From the NCBI GenBank assembly GCA_963845425.1, contig CAWJSC010000002.1, positions 124,001 through 188,000 of the forward strand: 64,000 bases of DNA. The letters are read 5' to 3'. Each line of letters opens with the position of its first letter. Position 1 is the first letter of the stretch. This DNA is from DATDAH01 sp963845425. GTDB lineage: Bacteria > Actinomycetota > Acidimicrobiia > Acidimicrobiales > DATDAH01. Shown piece after piece: positions 10,569 to 18,088 of this stretch. Made by a program: the position numbers and the translations under genes. The notes below the pieces were generated by a model. That model was not told the origin of the DNA and ran no database searches. It saw nothing but the letters and a program-made list of their open reading frames with translations.

Positions 10569-11129
10569 ATGGACGCCACGACCCACCTGACGGCCGACGA
10601 GCTGGACGCCGGGCTGGACGAGATCCGACAGTCACCCGCGGACGGGGGCACGCTCCAACTGATCGTGCGCCGGCCCGACACCGGTGCCCGTGAGGAGGTG
10701 GCCGAGGCCGACCTCGATCCGGTCGTCGGCCTGGTCGGCGACAACTGGAAGGTCCGGGGCAGCCGGCACACCGAGGACGGCTCCGCCGAGGTGGCGCGCC
10801 AACTCACGCTGATGAACGCGCGGGCGGCGGCCCTGATCGCCGTCGACCCGAGCCGCCGGTCTCTCGCCGGCGACCAGCTCTACGTCGACCTGGACGTCGG
10901 CGGGGCCAACCTGCCCGCGGGCTCCCGCCTGCAGGTCGGCGACGCCGTCGTCGAGGTCAGCCCCCTGCCCCACACCGGCTGCGCCAAGTTCATCGAGCGC
11001 TTCGGCAAGGCCGCCGCCCGGTGGGTGAACACCGGCCCCGGCCTCGAGCTGAACCTGCGGGGCATCAATGCTGTCGTGGTGCAGGCCGGCACCGTGCGGG
11101 TCGGCGACCCGGTCAGCAAGCTCCCGTGA
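10569..11129 (+). CDS. MOSC-domain protein
   Basis: 186 residues from the ATG at 10569 (a GTG at 10563 is possible). The MOSC fold is shown by NARAAALIAVDPSR, AGDQLYVDLDVGGANLPAGSRLQVGDAVVEV and the conserved Cys in PHTGCAKF, the position used for persulfide or molybdenum-cofactor sulfur chemistry. No N-terminal beta-barrel MOSC_N domain is present; about 50 residues of helical sequence precede the fold. MOSC proteins handle activated sulfur or act as N-hydroxylated-substrate reductases. The actual substrate here is unknown. It is convergent with, and overlaps by 17 bases, the next minus-strand gene. Confidence 0.85.
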   Translation: MDATTHLTADELDAGLDEIRQSPADGGTLQLIVRRPDTGAREEVAEADLDPVVGLVGDNWKVRGSRHTEDGSAEVARQLTLMNARAAALIAVDPSRRSLAGDQLYVDLDVGGANLPAGSRLQVGDAVVEVSPLPHTGCAKFIERFGKAAARWVNTGPGLELNLRGINAVVVQAGTVRVGDPVSKLP

Positions 11130-12903
11130 TCCCCGTCGTGTAGGTGAACTCGATGTCGCGGACGATCCACGAACAGGCCCCGGCCGCGGCCGCCCCGTCG
11201 ACCTGGGCCTGCACCTCGGTCGCCCCGTAGGCCACCGCCGACGAGTAGTCCTGCAACCAGGGCACGATCGGTGTGGTCAGGTCGCCCCGCTGCTCGTTCG
11301 CGGCGTTGACCGCACCCTCGACCGTCTCGCCGGGGGACGACTGGGGGTCGGCCACGCCGAAGGCACCCGACGAATAGGACTCGGGGTAGACCTCGGGCGA
11401 GAGGTAGTCGACCACCGCGGCCATGGCCGCCAGGTCCTGGCCGTACACCGACGGGTCCTGCACCGACAGGCCGGTGGTCGTGGCGCCGAGGTAGGCGCCT
11501 TCGGCCCGAACGGCCTGCTGGGCCCGCCCGAGGAACGCGGTGAGGGTCTCCGCGTTGGTGCCCTGCCGCCCGACCGGCTGCATGTAGGTCGTATCGCCGC
11601 TCGGGCGGCGGACGTCGTCGAGCAGGACCTGGTCGGCACCGAGGCCGGCGGCCTCCTCGGCGAGGGCGATGTTGTAGTCCTGCACCGCGGTGGACGCGAA
11701 GTTGGTGAAACCGCCGATGATCGGTTCGGCGTTGGTCGCCTCGGGGCAGCCTTCGCCGTCGCCGTACTCCGGCCAAGGGTCGTTGGCGGTGTCCTGAAGG
11801 ACCCAGTCGGCGTGGTTGTTGGCCCACGCCCAACGGGCGAGCAGCGGATCCCGGAAGGTGACCAGGCGGGCGATCAACTGGCCACCGTGGTCGTGGACGG
11901 TGGCGATGGCGTCCTCGAGCTCGTAGCGCTCGTCCACCGCGCCGACCTGCCCGGCCAGGTCCACGGCCGAGCCGTAGGTGACGATGCCGCACTCGTCCTT
12001 GACATCCAACACGATCGAGTCGACCTGGTCAGCGTCCAGGAGGGCTAAGGCGCCGTCCCGCAGACCGTCGTCGGCCCAGGCGTCGGCCGACAGGTACAGG
12101 CCACGGCTCACGGGCGGGGCAACGGTCACGGGCACGGCCAGGGCGGTCAGGTTCCCGGCCGGGTCGGTGGCCACGAAGTCGACGGCGCCCGCGGGAGGCG
12201 TGGCGAAGGTGACCGAGAAGGTCCCGTCCTCACCCACCGGGACCGGCTCCCCCTCGGCGGTGAGCTCGACCCGTTCGTCGACCTGCCCCGCGACGGTCAC
12301 CTCGTCACCGATGCCCACCCCGTCCGGCGTCGGGACGTCCAGCACCGGGGGGGTGTCGTCGACGCCGAAGGTCATCGACCACGTCTCGGAGCCGAACACC
12401 GTCTTGGGCACTTCGACCGACAACTCATAGGTGCCCTCCTCCAGGCCTTCGGAGGGGGGCGTCCAGATGAACCCGGACTCAGTGGTCTCCACCTCATCGG
12501 TCACGTCGGTGCCGTCGAGGCGGACGGTGGCGCTGTTGAGGCGGCTGGTCGGGTCGACCTGCAGCTCGATGGCCAGGCCGGCCACCCCGGTGGTCGGCAC
12601 CGCCCCGCCGTCCTCGAAGTCGCTGGTGACCCTGACCTGGTTGGACCGCAGCAGCCAGATCCCCCCGACCACGAAGAGGGCGGCGAAGGCGAGGCCCAGC
12701 GCCAGGTTGAACCGGTCCACCTCGAAACGTGGGCCCTGGAACCGCAGCCCGGGCCCGGAGCGCTTCCGGGGGGCGCGGGCGGTGGGCGCGACCTTTGGCG
12801 GCGTCTGCCACGGCTTGCTGGCGGGGCCACCGGCCACCTTGCCGAGACGGCCTCTCCTCTTACCCCCTCCGGCACCGGGGATGTCCCGCAACGACGAACC
12901 CAT
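11113..12903 (-). CDS. Membrane-anchored DUF4015-type putative glycoside hydrolase
   Basis: 596 residues. A basic cytoplasmic N-terminus of about 65 residues is followed by one transmembrane helix (LALGLAFAALFVVGGIWLL). Two Ig-like beta-sandwich stretches come next (about 95-265). The C-terminal TIM-barrel region starts with GLYLSADAW and contains VDSIVLDVKDECG, WVLQD, QVLLDDVRRP and DYLSPEVYPESY, which match DUF4015 putative glycosyl hydrolases; the Asp and Glu in these strands are candidate catalytic acids. It would act on the outer face of the membrane on an unknown polysaccharide. A TACAAA box lies nine bases before the ATG. Confidence 0.85.
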   Translation of the reverse strand: MGSSLRDIPGAGGGKRRGRLGKVAGGPASKPWQTPPKVAPTARAPRKRSGPGLRFQGPRFEVDRFNLALGLAFAALFVVGGIWLLRSNQVRVTSDFEDGGAVPTTGVAGLAIELQVDPTSRLNSATVRLDGTDVTDEVETTESGFIWTPPSEGLEEGTYELSVEVPKTVFGSETWSMTFGVDDTPPVLDVPTPDGVGIGDEVTVAGQVDERVELTAEGEPVPVGEDGTFSVTFATPPAGAVDFVATDPAGNLTALAVPVTVAPPVSRGLYLSADAWADDGLRDGALALLDADQVDSIVLDVKDECGIVTYGSAVDLAGQVGAVDERYELEDAIATVHDHGGQLIARLVTFRDPLLARWAWANNHADWVLQDTANDPWPEYGDGEGCPEATNAEPIIGGFTNFASTAVQDYNIALAEEAAGLGADQVLLDDVRRPSGDTTYMQPVGRQGTNAETLTAFLGRAQQAVRAEGAYLGATTTGLSVQDPSVYGQDLAAMAAVVDYLSPEVYPESYSSGAFGVADPQSSPGETVEGAVNAANEQRGDLTTPIVPWLQDYSSAVAYGATEVQAQVDGAAAAGACSWIVRDIEFTYTTGITGAC

Positions 12904-12952
12904 GTCGGCTGGTTTGTAGCACCGCGACCCGGGAACCGGGCGGCGGGAACGC

Positions 12953-13570
12953 TCAAGCGGTCAGCGTGACCTGGTCCTCGGGGACCCAGACGGCCAGCTC
13001 GTCCACCACCCGCTCGAGCTCGGCGGCGTTCGCGCTGCCGGGATGGCGCACGGCCAGGATGGCGGCAACGGACCGGTAGAACCAGACGAACTGGGCGGGC
13101 GTGGCCAGGAACCGCCCCCAGGCGCGGGGACCCTCCTGGCGGAGCTGGACCAGCAGCGTGCGAGCATTGTGGAGCTTGTCGGCCGCCGCCACCCGGAGGA
13201 CACCCTCGGGCACGTCAGGGCCGTCGAGTTGGGCGAGGAGCAGGCGCTTGCGCTCCATCCAGGGACCCTTGGGCCCGCCCCGGGAGTCCGACAGCAGCGC
13301 GACGGCGCCGGCCACGTCGTCGCCGAAGCGACGCCGCACCTCGGCCAACGCCTCGTCGCCGCCCTGATCCTCGACCGCGTCGTGGCAGAGGGCGGTGATG
13401 GCGTCGTCCTCGCCGCCACCGTCCTCCAACACCAGGGCGGCGACCGCGAGGAGGTGGCTCACGAAGGGCACGTCGCTGCCCCCCTTGCGGGGCTGGGCGG
13501 CGTGCAGCTCGGTGACCCAGGCGACGGCCTCGACGAACCGGGGCCCCAACCGGACATGGGGGGTGGCCAA
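12953..13570 (-). CDS. HD-domain phosphohydrolase-like protein
   Basis: 205 residues. The HD fold is shown by ELHAAQPRKG, VPFVSHLLAVAALV, ALCHDAVEDQGG and AAADKLHNARTLL, the spacing of RelA/SpoT-type hydrolase domains (MESH1-like). There is no synthetase domain, so it may be a small alarmone hydrolase or another nucleotide phosphohydrolase; the substrate is inferred only. The TTG start at 13570 is supported by a TAGAAT box at 13577-13582, six bases upstream. It is divergent from the AI-2E-family gene, with only 63 bases between the two starts. Confidence 0.85.
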   Translation of the reverse strand: MATPHVRLGPRFVEAVAWVTELHAAQPRKGGSDVPFVSHLLAVAALVLEDGGGEDDAITALCHDAVEDQGGDEALAEVRRRFGDDVAGAVALLSDSRGGPKGPWMERKRLLLAQLDGPDVPEGVLRVAAADKLHNARTLLVQLRQEGPRAWGRFLATPAQFVWFYRSVAAILAVRHPGSANAAELERVVDELAVWVPEDQVTLTA

Positions 13571-13633
13571 GGACGAATTCTACCGCCCGCCGCCCTCCGG
13601 AGGCCAGTGACCGGAGCGGGTACGGTCGGGGCG

Positions 13634-14914
13634 ATGGCTGATCAGCCCCGGGGGACCGGGCCGGAGGACGCCAGCGCACCGGGGGACGGGTCCGGCGACG
13701 AGGCCACGACGACAGTGGCCAAGCTGGCGTCCCGGGGCGAGGCCATGCCGCCGTGGGTCCTGCGGGCCATCTTCTGGTTCTTCGGCACGGGGGTGGCCCT
13801 GCTCATCTGCTGGTGGCTCGTCCTGCGCCTCCGGGGCCTGCTGGTCATGCTGCTGGTGGCGCTGTTCATCTCCTTCGCCTTGGAGCCGGCGGTCAACTGG
13901 CTGGCCGAGCGGGGCTGGCGGCGGGGGACGGCGACCCTCACCGTCATGGTCGTGCTCCTCGTGGGGGTGGGCCTGTTCATCTGGGCCATGGGGTCGGTGC
14001 TGGTCAACCAGGTCACCGACTTCGTCGACGAGGCGCCCCGCTACATCGAGGACGCCGAAGCGTGGTTCAACGACACCTTCGACGCCGACGTCAAGGCCGA
14101 CGACCTGACCCAGGAGTTCCAGCAGGGCGGCTCCGCCCAGGAGTTCGCCGCCAACCTGGCGGGCAACATCGTGGCCGTCGGGGCCACGGTGGTCCGCGTC
14201 CTGTTCCAGCTCCTCACGATCGCCCTGTTCACCTTCTACCTGGTGGCCGACGGTCCCCGCCTGCGCCGGGCGATCCTCTCGGTGCTGCAGAAGGAGAAGC
14301 AGGCCGAGGTGCTCCGGGTCTGGGAGATCGCCATCGAGAAGACCGGCGGCTACATCTACTCCCGGGCCGTCCTGGCCTTCTTCTCCACCGTGTTCCACTG
14401 GGTGGCCTTCGCCGTCATCGGCATCCCCTTCCCGCTGCCCCTCGCCCTCTGGGTCGGCCTCATCAGCCAGTTCGTCCCCACCATCGGGACCTACATCGCC
14501 GGCTTCCTGCCGGTGGCCATCGCCCTCATCGACAAGCCGATCGACGCGCTGTGGGTCCTGGTCGTGATCGTGCTCTACCAGCAGATCGAGAACTACCTGC
14601 TGGCCCCACCGATCCAGGCCGAGACGATGGACATCCACCCCGGGGTCGCCTTCGGCGGGGTGATCGCGGGGGCCAGCATCCTGGGCCCGATCGGCGCGCT
14701 CCTCGCCCTGCCTGCGGCGGCCACGCTGCAGGCCTTCGTCTCCACCTACGTGCAGCGCCACGAGGTCATCGACAGCCACCTCACCCGACGGCAGCGGGCC
14801 CGGGTCGACGTCCTGCGGCCGCTGCGGTACCTGCGGCGGACCCGGGGCGACGCGGTGGGCCCGGGAGACCCCGAGGCCGAGGGTGATGCTCCTGCTACCG
14901 AAACATCTGATTGA
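13634..14914 (+). CDS. AI-2E family transporter (UPF0118-type permease)
   Basis: 426 residues from ATG 13634; the coding-like frame further upstream is antisense to the HD gene. A polar N-terminus (about 45 residues) precedes paired helices (AIFWFFGTGVALLICWWLV, LLVMLLVALFISFALEPAVNWL, TATLTVMVVLLVGVGLFIW), an amphipathic periplasmic segment and four more helices including the conserved FPLPLALWVGLISQFVPTIGTYI. Family members export small molecules or ions, and the AI-2 role is only one case. A basic/acidic C-terminal tail follows. A TACGGT box at 13621-13626 lies seven bases before the ATG, consistent with a leaderless start. Confidence 0.92.
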   Translation: MADQPRGTGPEDASAPGDGSGDEATTTVAKLASRGEAMPPWVLRAIFWFFGTGVALLICWWLVLRLRGLLVMLLVALFISFALEPAVNWLAERGWRRGTATLTVMVVLLVGVGLFIWAMGSVLVNQVTDFVDEAPRYIEDAEAWFNDTFDADVKADDLTQEFQQGGSAQEFAANLAGNIVAVGATVVRVLFQLLTIALFTFYLVADGPRLRRAILSVLQKEKQAEVLRVWEIAIEKTGGYIYSRAVLAFFSTVFHWVAFAVIGIPFPLPLALWVGLISQFVPTIGTYIAGFLPVAIALIDKPIDALWVLVVIVLYQQIENYLLAPPIQAETMDIHPGVAFGGVIAGASILGPIGALLALPAAATLQAFVSTYVQRHEVIDSHLTRRQRARVDVLRPLRYLRRTRGDAVGPGDPEAEGDAPATETSD

Positions 14915-14939
14915 CAACCAGATGATCTGAAATCATATT
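14904..14939 (+). promoter_or_regulatory. Promoter with overlapping inverted repeats
   Basis: An AT-rich patch in an otherwise GC-rich region holds a perfect TTGACA (14911-14916) and CATATT (14934-14939) 17 bases apart. Arms CATCTG (14904-14909) and CAGATG (14919-14924) flank the -35 box, and ATGAT/ATCAT (14922-14926, 14932-14936) lie over the spacer and -10. It would drive the lipoprotein starting at 14953 and may bind a repressor. The -35 overlaps the stop codon of the upstream gene. Confidence 0.55.
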
Positions 14940-14952
14940 GAGGGGCGTGCCC

Positions 14953-15459
14953 ATGCGGTCCTCCGTCCTGCTCCTGGTCCTCACCCTGGCCGGTGCGGGT
15001 TGTGCCACCGGTGCCGGAGCCGCGAACGGACGCCTCGCCGAGCCCACCATCCCGCCGTCGACGATGGCCCCCGCCCCGCCCCTCTCGGTCCTCGACGAGG
15101 TGGAGGCGGCCTACCGCAGGAGTTGGGCCGTCTACGCCGACGCGGTGGGCCGGGTCGACACCTCCCATCTGGCCGAGGCCTTCGGCGACCGCGCGTTGGG
15201 TCTGCGCCGGCGCGAGGTGGCGGGCCTCCGCCGGGCCGGGGAGGCCATCGCCGTGCGGGTGGCCCACCACCTGGAGGTGGCGCTCGTCGACGCCGAGACC
15301 GCAGTGGTCACCGACGTGCTCGACAACCACATGGTCCGGGTCGACGCGCGCACCGGTCGGGCTCTCGAGTCCGACCCGGACGGCACCCTCACCCGGGCCT
15401 ACACCTTGCGGCGGGAGGGAGGGACGTGGAAGGTCACCGACGCCGTCGCCCTGGGCTGA
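14953..15459 (+). CDS. Small lipoprotein of unknown function
   Basis: 168 residues from ATG 14953. The signal SSVLLLVLTLAGAGC ends in a lipobox. The rest is a single alpha+beta domain with DEVEAAYRRSWAVYADAVG, AFGDRALGLRRREV, VAHHLEVALVDAETAVVTDV and a terminal YTLRREGGTWKVTDA. The last strand pair resembles NTF2/SnoaL-like or DUF4878-type folds, but I cannot name a family. It has its own promoter-like patch upstream and overlaps the next gene by 34 bases, so the two secreted proteins are likely made together. Confidence 0.75.
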   Translation: MRSSVLLLVLTLAGAGCATGAGAANGRLAEPTIPPSTMAPAPPLSVLDEVEAAYRRSWAVYADAVGRVDTSHLAEAFGDRALGLRRREVAGLRRAGEAIAVRVAHHLEVALVDAETAVVTDVLDNHMVRVDARTGRALESDPDGTLTRAYTLRREGGTWKVTDAVALG

Positions 15460-16226
15460 CCGCCCTGGCCCTGGCCATCGCCGCGCTCGGGGCGCTGGCC
15501 GCACCGGCCGGCGCGGCCGAGGACTCGGTGGGCGGCACCGTCGACCCGTCGGGGGTCACCATCACCATCGTGCGCTGGCAGGGCAGCGACCGGGTCGTTG
15601 CCAATGGCAGCGGCGGTGGGGACGACCCGACGGGGTGTGACTGGTCGATCGTTCCCGCCCCCCTCGGGGCCCTGCCCCCTGCGGACATCCCACCGTTTCG
15701 GCCGGACTCCTGGCTCGGGCTCCTGCTGTGCGACGGGGTCGGGGTGGAGGTCATCTGGGTCGGACCGCACAACACCGTGGACCTGGCGGTGGAGGCCCGG
15801 CGCCTGGTGGAGGAGTACGTCGCCCGGGTCCCGGTCCCCCGCATCACCGTCGGGGCCAATCCCCTACCGACGGGCCTGGTCGGCCTCGAGTCGTGGTTCT
15901 GGGCCACCGGCTATGACCAGCGGCCGATCGTGGACCGCATCGACGCCCTCGGCGTCGGTGTCGACGTGCGCATCGACCCCACCCCGGTCACCTGGGCCTT
16001 CGGCGACGACAGCAGCGAGACCGGGGGCCTCGGTGCCGCCTGGCCGGATCAGTCACCGGTGCGCCACGCCTACCTCCACCACGGCACCTGGACGGTGACC
16101 GCTCACCTCGACCTGGTCCCCCGCTATCGCATCGACGACACCGACTGGATCGAACTGCCCCCCATCACCGTCGAGGACACCCTGGCCCACCGCGTCCGCG
16201 AGGCCCAGGCGGTCATCACCGGCTGA
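15426..16226 (+). CDS. Secreted protein with a PKD-like domain
   Basis: 266 residues from GTG 15426. The signal peptide is basic (HRRRRPG) followed by LTALALAIAALGALAAPAGA. The mature part begins EDSVGGTVDPSG. A C-terminal PKD-like sandwich is recognisable from VTWAFGDDSSETG and VRHAYLHHGTWTVTAHL, although the usual GDG is GDD here. Such proteins are common in actinobacteria and are thought to be surface structural modules; no catalytic motif is visible. It starts inside the preceding lipoprotein gene in another frame, so translational coupling is likely. Confidence 0.8.
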   Translation: MEGHRRRRPGLTALALAIAALGALAAPAGAAEDSVGGTVDPSGVTITIVRWQGSDRVVANGSGGGDDPTGCDWSIVPAPLGALPPADIPPFRPDSWLGLLLCDGVGVEVIWVGPHNTVDLAVEARRLVEEYVARVPVPRITVGANPLPTGLVGLESWFWATGYDQRPIVDRIDALGVGVDVRIDPTPVTWAFGDDSSETGGLGAAWPDQSPVRHAYLHHGTWTVTAHLDLVPRYRIDDTDWIELPPITVEDTLAHRVREAQAVITG

Positions 16227-16244
16227 GCCGCCCCTGGCCGGGGT

Positions 16245-16496
16245 TCAGGCGTCGTCGTCGTCAGGGACGATCGAGAGACGGCCGCCCGGGGTCAGGACCA
16301 GGACCCCGACCAGGGCGGCACCGGCGCCGAGGCCGAGGGCGGCCACGATCATCTCGAAGCGGGCGCCGGCCACGGCGGCGTGGACCAACAGCCCGGCCCC
16401 GGCCGCCGCCATCATCGTCACGGCGACGACGGCGAACCGACGGGTCGCCGACGACGTGGTGGGCCCACCACGGTCGGTCACCTGCGTCACGTTCAT
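16245..16496 (-). CDS. Small two-helix membrane protein
   Basis: 83 residues from ATG 16496. A polar N-terminus is followed by two hydrophobic helices (AVVAVTMMAAAGAGLLVHAAV and MIVAALGLGAGAALVGVLVL) and an acidic tail ending DDDDA. No family is recognised. The TAACGT box at 16504-16509 sits seven bases before the ATG and marks this start over the upstream GTG at 16517. It is convergent with the PKD-like gene and co-directional with the Rpf-like gene beginning at 17449. Confidence 0.65.
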   Translation of the reverse strand: MNVTQVTDRGGPTTSSATRRFAVVAVTMMAAAGAGLLVHAAVAGARFEMIVAALGLGAGAALVGVLVLTPGGRLSIVPDDDDA

Positions 16497-16555
16497 TACG
16501 AAAACGTTACAGCACACCCCGCGGGCGGGAAAGGGGGTATCGGTCGGGGGCGGGC

Positions 16556-17449
16556 TCAGCCCAGGAAACGGCCGCAGACCGGCCAGGGCTGGGCGCCCCG
16601 GGTCTGGAACAGCGCCTTGGCCCGCAGGTCCTGCTCCCAGTACGGGGCAGCAGAGGGGCGGCCGGTGCCACCCATCGTGGCCCAGGTCCGTAGGTCGAAC
16701 TGGTAGGCGCCGTAGAAGCCGTTGCCGGAGTTGGCCGAATAGACGCCGCCGGACTCGCAGAAGCGCAGGCGTTCCCAGGCTCCTTCGCCGGGGTCCGAGC
16801 GGCTGGCCCCACCCATGGCCTGGGCGGCGCTGAGCTCGACCTGGGCCCGCTCGATCTCATGGTCGGCCAGGATGATGTCGGCGCCGGCCTGCTCGATGCC
16901 GGCCTGGATGTCGTCGACCCGCTCGGCCAGGGCGATGACGTCGTCGTCGGCCTGGGCCCGCAGGTCCTGGTAATCCTGGACGGCCGTGGCCGTGTCCACC
17001 ACGTTCCCGGTGAGCAACTCGCTGCGGTAGAGGTGCTCGCCGATGTCCTCGGCGTCCATCAGGACCTCCAACTCGCGGACCCCGTCCCCACCCGTGTAGG
17101 CCCGGACGGTGACCACGCGCACCTGGCGGCGGGCCAACTCGAGCTCGTGGGCCAAGGCCACCTGCTCGAGGCCCAGGGCGCTGATCTCGGCCCGGGTGGT
17201 GGCGAGGTCGGCCTGGAGCTGGGCCTGGCGGGCCATGGCATCGGTCCGCTGGGCCTGGGCCCCGGCCAACGCGCTCTGGGACCCCTCCAACGAGGGCGGC
17301 CCGGGGTGCACCATCGTCTCGGCGGCGGCCGGGGCCGCGCCGAGCGCCGTCAAGGCGGTGAGAGCGACCACCGCCACTGTCGCCACTGCCCGCACGGCGG
17401 GACGAGGGCGCAGGGACGCGTCGCGACGGACGGAATGTTGCGAAGCCAT
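16556..17449 (-). CDS. Secreted coiled-coil protein with Rpf-type transglycosylase domain
   Basis: 297 residues from ATG 17449. A signal peptide (VATVAVVALTALTALGAAPAAA) is followed by a long helical coiled-coil region of the PcsB/NlpC-associated type (about residues 45-215). The C-terminal resuscitation-promoting-factor domain includes WERLRFCESGGVYSANSG, then NGFYGAYQFDLRTWATMGG; the Glu in CESGG is the catalytic acid. Rpf proteins cleave peptidoglycan and help dormant cells regrow. A TACGCT box lies 15 bases before the ATG. The architecture, with the coiled coil before the lytic domain, resembles cell-division-associated hydrolases. Confidence 0.88.
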   Translation of the reverse strand: MASQHSVRRDASLRPRPAVRAVATVAVVALTALTALGAAPAAAETMVHPGPPSLEGSQSALAGAQAQRTDAMARQAQLQADLATTRAEISALGLEQVALAHELELARRQVRVVTVRAYTGGDGVRELEVLMDAEDIGEHLYRSELLTGNVVDTATAVQDYQDLRAQADDDVIALAERVDDIQAGIEQAGADIILADHEIERAQVELSAAQAMGGASRSDPGEGAWERLRFCESGGVYSANSGNGFYGAYQFDLRTWATMGGTGRPSAAPYWEQDLRAKALFQTRGAQPWPVCGRFLG

Positions 17450-17576
17450 TACGAGATCCGGCGGAGCGTAGCCCAAGCCACCGGCCAGAACCTCGGTCGG
17501 GTCGCCTCGCCGTTCGCCCGACCGGGTCGGCCCGGCGGGCTACGCTCGCAGCCCCGGGGGACCTGGAGGGGCAGAC

Positions 17577-18002
17577 ATGGCACATCACCACGAGTACCTG
17601 GACCGGCTGGCGGCGGTCCCGCTGTTCGCCGATCTGGACAAGGACGAGCTCGAGGCCGTCGCCGCGCTCGGCACCGACATCGATGTCGACGAGGGCCGGG
17701 TGCTGGCCAAGGAGGGCGCGGTCGGCACCGAGGCGTTCCTCATCCTCAGCGGCAGTGCGAGCTGCACCCGCAACGGCGAGGAGATCGCCTCGTTCGGACC
17801 CGGGGACTTCTTCGGGGAGATGGCTCTGCTGGTCCACGGCCACCGGACGGCGACCATCACCACCACTTCGCCCACCTCGGTGCGGGCCTTCCACCGCTCG
17901 GAGTTCGACAGCCTGCTGGACCGTTCGCCGAAGGTCGGGGTGAAGATCCTCCGCACCACCGCCGAGCGCCTCCTCCACGCCGAGGACTCCCCCCACCACT
18001 AG
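17577..18002 (+). CDS. Stand-alone cyclic-nucleotide-binding domain protein
   Basis: 141 residues made of one CAP_ED/cNMP-binding beta-barrel: LAAVPLFADLDKDELEAVA at the start, ILSGSASCTRNGEEIASFGPGDFFGEMALL as the barrel and the phosphate-binding cassette FGEMALLVHGHRTATI. The Glu and Arg of the cassette are kept, so nucleotide binding is plausible. There is no DNA-binding helix-turn-helix, so it is not a CRP regulator and may modulate a partner. It has a leader with a GGAGGGG ribosome site and a TACGCT box near 17542. A hairpin separates it from the GGDEF-EAL gene. Confidence 0.88.
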   Translation: MAHHHEYLDRLAAVPLFADLDKDELEAVAALGTDIDVDEGRVLAKEGAVGTEAFLILSGSASCTRNGEEIASFGPGDFFGEMALLVHGHRTATITTTSPTSVRAFHRSEFDSLLDRSPKVGVKILRTTAERLLHAEDSPHH

Positions 18003-18035
18003 GGGATCGGGGTCCGATGCGGCCCTCACATCGCC

Positions 18036-18062
18036 GTCCCCGCCTCCGATGGAGACGGGGAC
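18036..18062 (+). terminator. Hairpin between cNMP-domain and GGDEF-EAL genes
   Basis: Twelve-base arms at 18036-18047 and 18051-18062 pair with one mismatch around a three-base loop, 34 bases after the stop of the cNMP-domain gene and 27 bases before the next start. A terminator or partial attenuator is likely. Confidence 0.5.
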
Positions 18063-18088
18063 TCCTACGACGCGATGCGGGGCAGAGC

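Noticed and set aside
16494..16509. Apparent inverted repeat ATTACG-AAAA-CGTTAC
   Set aside because: Only four of six positions pair; it is better explained as a TAACGT -10 box seven bases before ATG 16496.
16859..18088. An N-terminal extension of about 410 residues to the GGDEF-EAL frame
   Set aside because: It runs antisense to the Rpf-like gene and through the cNMP-domain gene in another frame; the first convincing start is ATG 18089 at the membrane helices.
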